This document shows positions 1 to 5,137 of a stretch of DNA of 5,137 nucleotides, piece after piece. Below the pieces are notes generated by a model that saw only the letters and a program-made list of their open reading frames with translations, was not told the DNA's origin and did not search any database. Source of the DNA: an uncultured Verrucomicrobiae bacterium (GTDB taxonomy: Bacteria; Verrucomicrobiota; Verrucomicrobiia; Verrucomicrobiales; DEV007); NCBI GenBank assembly GCA_937898895.1, contig CALDKL010000126.1, positions 1-5,137 on the forward strand. Reading direction: 5' to 3'. Numbering within the stretch: the first letter of the stretch is position 1; every line of letters starts with the position of its first letter. The translations under genes were made by a program, and so were the position numbers.

Positions 1-21
1 TCTTTTGCTTTGCCGCGTGTT

Positions 22-597
22 ATGAACCTGAAGTCTACTAGTATCGTTTTCTTGTCGGTCGGATCTCTTTCTCTGGCCACCAGTTGCAAGACGAAGAATC
101 CGGAGATCCCTGCCGCGCAGACCCCGGTGCCACCGGCTCAGTATGGCCAACCGGGGGATCCCAACGCCCCGATCCCCGGAGTCCCGGGGGCTCCCGGTGC
201 CCCGGCCGCTCCCGGACAGCCCACCCAACCAGGAGGACGATTCGGCTACAACGGTGCCAATCCGGCTCCCGGCACGACAGCTCCGACCACTCCGGGACTT
301 CGCGATGTGCGCGATTTGAACCCCGCAACTTCTCCCAAACCCCCGACCGATCCGAAGCCGACGACACCGCCCGCGCCCACCACTCCCTCGGCTACGGAAA
401 TGCCCTACGCAAACGCTGTCCCGGGCAACCCTCTCGTGGTGACTCTGCCGGGCTCGCACTCGTCGCTCGGACAGATTTCGATCGAGAAATATGATTCCGC
501 CGGCAATCCGACAGGCGAGCCACTGAAGCGCGGCACCCAGGTGCAAATCCCCGACCCGAACAGTCCCGGGAAGAAAATCTACTTCAAAGTTCCCTGA
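22..597 (+). CDS. Proline/glycine-rich putative lipoprotein, function unknown
   Basis: Predicted 191-residue exported protein. From the ATG at 22, residues 1-21 form a signal peptide: Lys4, then a hydrophobic stretch around residues 8-19, then ATS before Cys22. That Cys is a plausible lipidation site, although Ala rather than the usual Leu sits at -3, so the lipobox is imperfect. Residues about 27-125 are low-complexity, rich in Pro, Gly, Ala and Thr, with a short GVPGAPGAP run at 53-61, and look disordered. The last 60 or so residues are less biased, with alternating hydrophobic stretches (PLVVTLPG, QISIEKYD, KIYFKVP) that suggest a small beta-rich domain. A TTG at 10 in the same frame would add four residues before the signal peptide, so ATG 22 is preferred. 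The gene lies just upstream of tyrA and aroA and may share their transcript. I do not recognise a family. Envelope anchoring is inferred from the signal peptide only. Confidence 0.75.
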   Translation: MNLKSTSIVFLSVGSLSLATSCKTKNPEIPAAQTPVPPAQYGQPGDPNAPIPGVPGAPGAPAAPGQPTQPGGRFGYNGANPAPGTTAPTTPGLRDVRDLNPATSPKPPTDPKPTTPPAPTTPSATEMPYANAVPGNPLVVTLPGSHSSLGQISIEKYDSAGNPTGEPLKRGTQVQIPDPNSPGKKIYFKVP

Positions 598-632
598 GTG
601 CGCCGCGCGAAGAACTGTTTCGCCATGTCGCC

Positions 633-1502
633 GTGCTCGCTCCGGGGCTGATCGGGGGGTCTCTCCTGCGCGCCCTTCGCGCCAGGATTCCCGGCATCAG
701 GCTGAGCGCATGGGCGCGGCGACCGGAAGCGGTCGCAGAATTGCGCGCCGAGACGGGGCTGGTCGATCTCGCCTCCACCGACGTGAATGAGGCCGTCACC
801 GGGGCGGATTGCCTCGTGCTCGCGATGCCGACCGTGCATATGGCGGCAACGGTGGCGGCGATGGATCCGTTTCCTGCCGACTCCCCGGTGATCGTCACCG
901 ACGTGGGCAGCGTGAAGGCACCTGTCGTCCGCGAGGTGGGGCCTCTCGTGCGCGAACGCGGCGGGATTTTCATCGGCAGCCATCCCATGGCAGGGTCGGA
1001 AAAAAAGGGTCTGGCCTTTGCCGAGGCCGACTTGTTTGAAGGGGCTGCCGTCGTCCTCACGCCGGAGATGGACGGACTCCCTCATCTGCCTCGGCTCGAG
1101 CGGTTCTGGAAAACGCTCGGCGGGATCCTCACCTGCCTTTCCCCGGAACGCCACGACGAACTCATCGCCGGGATCAGCCACCTTCCCCATCTCGTCGCGG
1201 CGACCCTGGCTCGCTCGGTTCTCTCCTGGGAACCCGGAGCCGCTTCGCTCATCGGGGGAGGCTTTCGCGACACGACACGGGTGGCGGGCGGCCCCGAGGA
1301 GATGTGGGCCGATATCCTTTCCGAAAATCGCGAGGCCGTCCTGAGGCGCATCGACGCCTACCTCAAGGAACTGCAAACCTGGAAGGACGCCCTTGACGCG
1401 CTTGACAGGGAACAGCTTCGCGACTTGTTGTCCGAGGCCCGCCGTCTCCGCGAGATCCTGCCGCCGAGGGCTCCCTCCCCGGTGTCGGAATCAACCACCT
1501 GA
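633..1502 (+). CDS. tyrA: Prephenate dehydrogenase (TyrA, tyrosine branch)
   Basis: Oxidatively decarboxylates prephenate to 4-hydroxyphenylpyruvate with NAD(P)+, the committed step to tyrosine; cytoplasmic. Numbering is from the GTG at 633 (289 aa). The Rossmann glycine loop is APGLIGGS (3-10), with Ala in place of the usual first Gly. Then come LVLAMPTVH (61-69), TDVGSVK (89-95), and HPMAGSEKKG (117-126), which carries the family's catalytic His117. The helical domain has HDELIAGISHLPH (164-176) and GGGFRDTTRVAGG (208-220). No ACT domain follows, so feedback control by that route is not expected. The frame stays open upstream and encodes ELFRHVAV directly before the GTG, which completes the first Rossmann strand. 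The GTG start would cut this strand. No ATG, GTG or TTG exists between the stop at 492-494 and 633. A CTG at 594 (overlapping the lipoprotein stop) or 615 may be the true start. The product is certain; the start is not. aroA follows after 33 nt. Confidence 0.95.
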   Translation: MLAPGLIGGSLLRALRARIPGIRLSAWARRPEAVAELRAETGLVDLASTDVNEAVTGADCLVLAMPTVHMAATVAAMDPFPADSPVIVTDVGSVKAPVVREVGPLVRERGGIFIGSHPMAGSEKKGLAFAEADLFEGAAVVLTPEMDGLPHLPRLERFWKTLGGILTCLSPERHDELIAGISHLPHLVAATLARSVLSWEPGAASLIGGGFRDTTRVAGGPEEMWADILSENREAVLRRIDAYLKELQTWKDALDALDREQLRDLLSEARRLREILPPRAPSPVSESTT

Positions 1503-1508
1503 GCAGCG

Positions 1509-1528
1509 CCTCTCTCCCCCTCTCTCTC
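1509..1528 (+). promoter_or_regulatory. Pyrimidine-only tract before aroA start
   Basis: Twenty consecutive C/T bases fill most of the 33-nt tyrA-aroA gap and end 7 nt before the aroA ATG, where a Shine-Dalgarno motif would otherwise sit. Pyrimidine-rich leaders can be bound by ribosomal protein S1, so this may serve as the translation initiation element. The tract is seen directly; the role is inferred. Confidence 0.35.
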
Positions 1529-1535
1529 ACCTATC

Positions 1536-2837
1536 ATGGCTGATCTTCGCGTCAAAAAAGTCAAGGATTTCTCAGCGGAACTCACCGTGCCCGGCGACAA
1601 GAGCATTTCCCATCGGGCATTGATGTTCTCGGCCCTATCGAATGGTCCCTGCGAGATCACCGGTTTCCTCGCGAGCGAAGACTGCCTCGCAACGATGAAG
1701 GCACTGACTGCGATGGGAGTGGAAATCGAGCAATTGGGAGACGGCGGCACCCGCCTCCGAGTCCACGGCTGCCGGGGAGAATTCAGGGATCCCGGTCGCC
1801 CCATCGACTGCGGCAACAGCGGCACGACGATGCGACTGCTCTCCGGCATCCTCGCTTCGAAGCCGTTCGAAGTGACCCTCACGGGAGACGAATCCCTCAC
1901 CAAGCGCCCCATGAACCGGGTTGCCACCCCACTCGAACGCATGGGAGCCCGGATCAAAGGCCAGGGCGACCGATGCACCCCGCCCCTCAAGGTGACGGGC
2001 CGATCAAAACTCACCGCGATCCACTACGACTCCCCCGTCGCCAGTGCCCAGGTGAAGAGCGCGATCCTCCTCGCCGGCCTCGCCGCAGAGGGCCGCACGA
2101 GCGTTACCGAGCCGTATCTCTCGCGCGACCACACCGAGCGAATGCTGAATTACCTCCTCGTGAAAAATGTGCGCGAGGGCAACACCATCTCGATCTGGGG
2201 CGGGCAGGTGCCGGAGTCGCGCGACATTCAGGTGCCGGGCGACATTTCCAGCGCCGCCTTCTGGATCGTGGCCGCCGCCGCTCGCCAGGGGGCGCACCTC
2301 ATGATTCACAACGTGGGGCTCAATCCCACCCGGATCGGCATCCTCAAGGTGATGTCGCGCATGGGAGCGAAGATCATCGAACGCATCGACGAGTCGGGAT
2401 GTGAGCCGATGGGTTCGATCGAGGTCATCGGCAGCGGACTGAAAGCCACCGAGATCGGCGGAGCGGAGATTCCCACGCTCATCGACGAGATCCCCATCCT
2501 CGCGGTGGCTGCCGCCCTGGCGGAGGGAAAGACGATCATCCGGGATGCCCAGGAACTTCGCGTCAAGGAAAGTGACCGCATTTCCGCCGTCGCCGAAAGC
2601 CTCCGCCGTATGGGGGCCACTGTCGATGAATTTGCCGACGGCATGGAGATCACCGGTGGCGCGAACCTGAAGGGGGCCGAAATCCATTCTCTCGGCGATC
2701 ACCGCATTGCCATGGCCTTCGCCATCGCCGGCTTGTTTGCCGAGGGTGAGACGGTGATCCGCGATGTCGAGTGTATCGAGACGAGTTATCCCGGCTTCAT
2801 CCGCGAGCTGGAGCAACTCCAGACCCTGGGGCGTTGA
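1536..2837 (+). CDS. aroA: 3-phosphoshikimate 1-carboxyvinyltransferase (EPSP synthase)
   Basis: Transfers the enolpyruvyl group of PEP to shikimate-3-phosphate, giving EPSP, the sixth step of the shikimate pathway; cytoplasmic. At 433 aa it is full length for the family. Motifs in order: PGDKSISHR (19-27, Lys22 and Arg27 in the substrate site), DCGNSGTTMRLLSG (91-104, PEP-site loop), GDESLTKRPM (117-126), SAQVKSAILLAGL (170-182), DISSAAFW (236-243), DEIPILA (317-323, with the catalytic-type Asp317), RVKESDR (342-348) and GDHRIAMAFA (387-396). The GNSGTTMRL loop resembles Bacillus-type enzymes more than the GNAGTAMRPL loop of E. coli. Gly96, the position linked to glyphosate sensitivity in the family, is present, but sensitivity cannot be predicted from that alone. 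The start at ATG 1536 fits the family N-terminus, although only a pyrimidine-rich tract and no Shine-Dalgarno motif lies before it. It is probably cotranscribed with tyrA, which acts later in the same pathway. Confidence 0.98.
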   Translation: MADLRVKKVKDFSAELTVPGDKSISHRALMFSALSNGPCEITGFLASEDCLATMKALTAMGVEIEQLGDGGTRLRVHGCRGEFRDPGRPIDCGNSGTTMRLLSGILASKPFEVTLTGDESLTKRPMNRVATPLERMGARIKGQGDRCTPPLKVTGRSKLTAIHYDSPVASAQVKSAILLAGLAAEGRTSVTEPYLSRDHTERMLNYLLVKNVREGNTISIWGGQVPESRDIQVPGDISSAAFWIVAAAARQGAHLMIHNVGLNPTRIGILKVMSRMGAKIIERIDESGCEPMGSIEVIGSGLKATEIGGAEIPTLIDEIPILAVAAALAEGKTIIRDAQELRVKESDRISAVAESLRRMGATVDEFADGMEITGGANLKGAEIHSLGDHRIAMAFAIAGLFAEGETVIRDVECIETSYPGFIRELEQLQTLGR

Positions 2838-2891
2838 AACCCTTGCGCGGACACCGAGTCAAGCAACAGAGCCACCCGTCTGCGGCGACGT

Positions 2892-3572
2892 TCAGTTTCC
2901 CCCCGTCTTCGTCTCGACAACGAGTTGTCCCTCCTCCGTATAGACTGCGGCGAGCGAGGGGATGTGCTCCTGGATCGCGGGCAGATCCGGATCCAACTTG
3001 AACAGGTCGATCGCCGCGTAACTGTCGACGAAGGCCTTGGGGATCTCGCCCGTGGCCGGGTGAATCGCGGCGACCCGGAAGGCGATGGTGCGGGCACGGA
3101 GCTGGGGCTCGAGCACAAAAGTGCCATTGAGATAACGAAATCCCTTTTCGAACACCCCTTTGCGCACCGGTTGGGCCATCGCCGCGACGATCCCTTCCGC
3201 CCCGATGCGTTCGATGCGGGCGTTTCCTCGAAAATCCTTTGCTGCCTCGAGCGTTGCGATGAGGGCGTTGAGATCTTCCGCTGTGAACAGGATCCGTTCG
3301 GCACGCCCCCCTGCGACCGCCTCTGCGACGGATTTCAGTTTCCCCATCGCCGAGGCAACCGCCTCGGGAGAGGGAGCGGCCAGGTCGAGAGATGCCGCAG
3401 TCTCCTGGGTGAAGTTTCCGATCGTGCGGTGTTGGTAGATCCCGACGACGGTGTACAGGACGATGAGCCCCCCAAAGACCGTGAGAATCGTAAGGAGAAT
3501 CAAACATCCCGGGAAGGGCGATCCCCGGTCGGGCGGAGTGGCTTCGCTGGAGGTGGCGGTATCGTCCGGCAT
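2892..3572 (-). CDS. Single-pass membrane protein of unknown function
   Basis: From the ATG at 3572 this is a 226-residue protein. Residues 1-22 are polar and probably cytoplasmic. Residues about 23-46 (starting CLILLTILTVFGG) form one clear membrane helix. The remaining 180 residues probably lie outside the inner membrane. That part starts with an Ala-rich helical stretch (about 55-90), then FTAEDLNALIATL (96-108), then alternating strands such as RIERIGAEGI, YLNGTFVLEP and RTIAFRVAAIHP, and ends in EEGQLVVET. A membrane anchor, an 'eLNaLi' segment and a beta-rich extracellular domain recall YpmS-like (DUF2140) proteins, but this is a weak resemblance by eye. The frame continues upstream, with an ATG at 3614 and a TTG at 3662. 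Both give a longer polar tail, and the TTG would overlap the permease promoter region, so 3572 is preferred. The gene is convergent with aroA (54-nt gap) and divergent from the permease. Codon bias and the clean membrane helix make it a real gene; its function is unknown. Confidence 0.75.
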   Translation of the reverse strand: MPDDTATSSEATPPDRGSPFPGCLILLTILTVFGGLIVLYTVVGIYQHRTIGNFTQETAASLDLAAPSPEAVASAMGKLKSVAEAVAGGRAERILFTAEDLNALIATLEAAKDFRGNARIERIGAEGIVAAMAQPVRKGVFEKGFRYLNGTFVLEPQLRARTIAFRVAAIHPATGEIPKAFVDSYAAIDLFKLDPDLPAIQEHIPSLAAVYTEEGQLVVETKTGGN

Positions 3573-3649
3573 GCCCGATTCTGGCCCGCTCCGGCCAAAA
3601 ACGCAAAGGACCATTTCCGGGCCGGACGACGACGCGCCTGGCAAGTCCG

Positions 3650-3678
3650 TTGACAGAGCCAACCCGGATCGATAAACC
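3650..3678 (+). promoter_or_regulatory. Candidate sigma70 promoter for the ABC permease
   Basis: A perfect -35 box TTGACA lies at 3650-3655. After a 17-bp spacer, 3673-3678 reads TAAACC, which matches three of six positions of the -10 consensus. Transcription from it would start near 3685, only a few bases before the ATG at 3692, giving a nearly leaderless mRNA. The strong -35 box and exact spacing support it; the weak -10 box argues against. The same bases could also be read as a TTG start codon for the permease. Confidence 0.35.
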
Positions 3679-3691
3679 TCCCAGAGCGCCC

Positions 3692-4702
3692 ATGAAACGC
3701 ATCCTCGGCATCCTCGTCCTTCTTCTCGCCGTCTACCTCGCGACCTGGGTGATGAGCGATCTGCTCACCGGGAGAAACAGCTTTATGAGTCCCGGAAACC
3801 AGGAAAACCTCCTGCGCCGCACCGCCCTCTTCGGTATCATCGGGATCGGCGTTGCCTTCGTGATCATCACAGGAGGGATCGATCTCTCCGTCGGATCGGT
3901 GATTTGTCTCGTTGGTGTCGGGTTCCCTTGGCTGATCTCACAGGGATGGATTTCCGCCCCGGTCTGTCTTCTCATTGTCCTCGCAGCGGTCCTTTGTATC
4001 GGCTTTTTCCACGGGCTCCTTGTCACCTGTCTGAATCTGCAACCCTTTGTGGTGACGCTTTGCGGTCTGCTCATGTACCGCGGCATCACCCGAGGATTCA
4101 CCAGTGACCAGCCCGTCGGTTTTGGCAGCAATCTGAAAAACCTGCGCTGGCTCGCCAACGGTGAGATTCCCGTGACTTCCACTTTCGGATTGCCGGTGCC
4201 CTGCCTGATCCTCCTCGCCGTCGCAGTGCTGGCGGGGGTTTTCCTCAATCGCACCGTCTACGGACGACACCTCCTCGCCCTCGGCAACAATGAAGAAGCG
4301 GCGCGATTCAGCGGCGTGCGCACCCGGCGGCTCATCCTCCTCGCCTATGTGCTCAGTTCTCTTCTCGCCGGCCTCGGAGGTCTCCTCTTTGTCTTCGACA
4401 CGAACTCGGCCCAACCGGTCGATTTCGGGAATTTTTACGAACTCTTTGCCATTGCCGCTGCCGTCCTCGGCGGATGCAGTCTGCGAGGTGGCTCGGGAAC
4501 CATCCTCGGAGTTGTCATCGGCACCGCCTTGATCCAGTTGCTGCGAAACATGATCAACCTGGTCGACTGGATTCCAAAGAATATCGAATTCGCCGTCATC
4601 GGCGGAGTCATTCTCGCGGGTGCCATCGGGGATGAACTCACAAAACGGATCGTAAACCGCCGACGGAGCGCCTCCTCGGGAGATGGAGAATCGATCCGCT
4701 AA
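3692..4702 (+). CDS. RbsC-type sugar ABC transporter permease
   Basis: Inner-membrane permease of the ribose/xylose/galactose branch (BPD_transp_2 family). It normally dimerises and works with a twin-domain ATPase and a periplasmic sugar-binding protein. At 336 aa it has the usual length. Residues 1-20 are the first membrane helix. TGGIDLSVGS (60-69) is the family signature after the second helix. QPFVVTLCGLLMYRGITRGFT (117-137) is the conserved central segment. GNNEEAARFSGV (198-209) is the cytoplasmic EAA-like loop that contacts the ATPase, and LGGCSLRGGSGT (259-270) precedes the last helices. About ten helices are visible by hydrophobicity. A TTG at 3650 would add 14 polar residues, but it coincides with a TTGACA box and the ATG places the helix at the N-terminus as is usual, so ATG 3692 is chosen. 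Neither ATPase nor binding protein lies on either side, so the sugar cannot be named. The family is certain; the start is probable. Confidence 0.93.
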   Translation: MKRILGILVLLLAVYLATWVMSDLLTGRNSFMSPGNQENLLRRTALFGIIGIGVAFVIITGGIDLSVGSVICLVGVGFPWLISQGWISAPVCLLIVLAAVLCIGFFHGLLVTCLNLQPFVVTLCGLLMYRGITRGFTSDQPVGFGSNLKNLRWLANGEIPVTSTFGLPVPCLILLAVAVLAGVFLNRTVYGRHLLALGNNEEAARFSGVRTRRLILLAYVLSSLLAGLGGLLFVFDTNSAQPVDFGNFYELFAIAAAVLGGCSLRGGSGTILGVVIGTALIQLLRNMINLVDWIPKNIEFAVIGGVILAGAIGDELTKRIVNRRRSASSGDGESIR

Positions 4703-4723
4703 CAAAAATGTTCTGATTTTTTG

Positions 4724-4748
4724 AAACCGGCTCGGGAGTGCCGGGTTT
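4724..4748 (+). repeat. Imperfect inverted repeat downstream of permease
   Basis: AAACCGGC (4724-4731) pairs with GCCGGGTTT (4740-4748), leaving one bulged G and an 8-nt loop. It lies 21 nt after the permease stop. No T-run follows, so it is not a standard intrinsic terminator, though a T6 run precedes it (4717-4722). It could stabilise or help end the permease transcript. Confidence 0.4.
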
Positions 4749-4767
4749 GAAGGGTTGATTTCAAACC
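4744..4767 (+). repeat. Perfect 8-bp inverted repeat in the EF-hand gene leader
   Basis: GGTTTGAA (4744-4751) and TTCAAACC (4760-4767) are perfectly complementary with an 8-nt loop, ending 11 nt before the EF-hand gene ATG. Its left arm shares bases 4744-4748 with the right arm of the preceding hairpin, so in RNA the two cannot both form fully. The structure would sit beside the ribosome landing site of the EF-hand gene. Seen directly; a regulatory role is speculative. Confidence 0.4.
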
Positions 4768-4778
4768 ACCTCACTCCA

Positions 4779-5137
4779 ATGAAAACCCGAACGCTCCTGA
4801 TATTTCTCTGCGCCCTTTCCCTCACCCCCCTCGGGGCCGAGGAAACCAAACCCACCCCGGAAGGTGCGAAAAAGCCCGGCGGATCGAGTCGCCCCGGCGG
4901 CAAAGGAGACGGATCGCTCCTCCGCAACCTCGACAAGGACGGCGACAAGGCAATCTCGCAAGGCGAAGCCGGGGAACGCTGGCAAGGGCTGGGCAAGCTC
5001 GACAAGGACGGCGATGGCAAGGTCACCATGCCGGAACTGATGGCGGGACGCCCCGAAGGGCCAAAGGGTCCGGGCGCAGGCCCCGGCAAGCCGGATGGTG
5101 GTGAAAATAGAAATGAATTTTTAAAAAAAGCCGACAA
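4779..5137 (+). CDS. Secreted EF-hand calcium-binding protein, 3' end cut by window
   Basis: The first 119 residues are visible and the frame is still open at the right edge. Residues 1-20 are a signal peptide (KTR, then a Leu-rich core, ending LGA) with likely cleavage before Glu21, so the protein is exported. A Gly/Pro/Lys-rich linker (about 21-45) precedes two canonical 12-residue EF-hand loops. Loop 1 spans Asp52-Glu63 (Asp52, Asp54, Asp56, Ser60, Glu63). Loop 2 spans Asp75-Glu86 (Asp77, Asp79, Gly80, Thr83, Glu86). Both keep every side-chain ligand position, so calcium binding is likely. Loop starts are 23 residues apart, closer than in calmodulin. A second Gly/Pro linker (90-108) leads to NEFLKKAD at the edge, which looks like the entry into a third EF-hand. 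ATG 4779 is the start that gives the signal peptide; no Shine-Dalgarno motif precedes it. Codons 109-117 turn AT-rich. The biological role is unknown. Confidence 0.85.
   Translation, partial: MKTRTLLIFLCALSLTPLGAEETKPTPEGAKKPGGSSRPGGKGDGSLLRNLDKDGDKAISQGEAGERWQGLGKLDKDGDGKVTMPELMAGRPEGPKGPGAGPGKPDGGENRNEFLKKAD
4929..5014 (+). repeat. Direct 17-nt repeat encoding paired EF-hand loops
   Basis: The 17 bases beginning ctcgacaagg occur identically at 4929-4945 and 4998-5014, 69 nt (23 codons) apart and in the same frame. They encode the LDKDGD starts of the two EF-hand loops. The identity at DNA level fits either an internal duplication of a 23-codon unit or shared codon preference. Confidence 0.6.

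Noticed and set aside
178..204. Collagen-like G-X-P triplets in the lipoprotein
   Set aside because: Only three consecutive triplets keep the register, too few for a collagen helix. It is better described as Pro/Gly-rich low complexity.
579..1376. Open frame of 265 codons on the - strand, antisense to tyrA
   Set aside because: The translation is rich in Arg, His, Gly and Pro without domain logic, while the + strand carries unmistakable TyrA motifs.
2004..2816. Open frame of 270 codons on the - strand, antisense to aroA
   Set aside because: Shadow of aroA, whose motifs cover the full length of this stretch.
2838..2891. Bidirectional terminator between aroA and the convergent gene
   Set aside because: No convincing inverted repeat or T-run seen in these 54 bases.
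2797..3711. Alternative - strand frame of 304 codons and + strand frame 2925-3653 over the unknown membrane protein
   Set aside because: Only the frame ending at 2892 gives a clean membrane helix followed by a balanced amino-acid composition. The others are Arg/Pro-rich shadows.
4703..4722. AACA-AAAA-TGTT mini-hairpin followed by T6
   Set aside because: A 4-bp AT-rich stem is too weak to be called a terminator.
4724..4748. Rho-independent terminator for the permease
   Set aside because: The stem has a bulge and no T-run follows it. Kept as an inverted repeat only.
3938..5137. Long open frame of about 399 codons on the - strand
   Set aside because: It lies antisense to the permease and EF-hand genes, both of which have clear family motifs or a signal peptide. 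The predicted protein has no recognisable domain and reflects GC-biased codon structure.

Overview
The window is GC-rich and densely coded, with six protein genes and no RNA gene, IS element or CRISPR array. The coding style suggests a Gram-negative bacterium, possibly of the Verrucomicrobia/Planctomycetes group: secreted EF-hand protein, proline-rich lipoprotein, tyrA next to aroA, and starts without Shine-Dalgarno motifs. That placement is an inference from style and no marker gene confirms it.

Left part (1-2837, + strand): a proline/glycine-rich probable lipoprotein (22-597) is followed closely by prephenate dehydrogenase tyrA (canonical start 633, stop 1502) and EPSP synthase aroA (1536-2837). 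The gaps are about 35 and 33 nt, so the three are probably one transcript. AroA makes EPSP, the precursor of chorismate. TyrA commits prephenate, made from chorismate, to tyrosine. The pair therefore spans the common aromatic pathway and its tyrosine branch. The lipoprotein has no evident link to that pathway.

Middle part (2892-3572, - strand): a single-pass membrane protein of unknown function, convergent with aroA and divergent from the next gene.

Right part (3692-5137, + strand): an RbsC-type sugar ABC transporter permease without its ATPase or binding protein in view, preceded by a candidate sigma70 promoter with a perfect TTGACA box. After a 76-nt gap holding two overlapping, mutually exclusive inverted repeats comes a secreted EF-hand protein that runs off the right edge.

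No clearly new multi-gene system is visible. The points most worth a second look are: the tyrA reading frame, which extends upstream of its only canonical start and has a CTG overlapping the previous stop codon; the absence of Shine-Dalgarno motifs at all six starts; the alternative hairpins before the EF-hand gene; an AT-rich slippery-type sequence inside the EF-hand gene; and the uncharacterised membrane protein.
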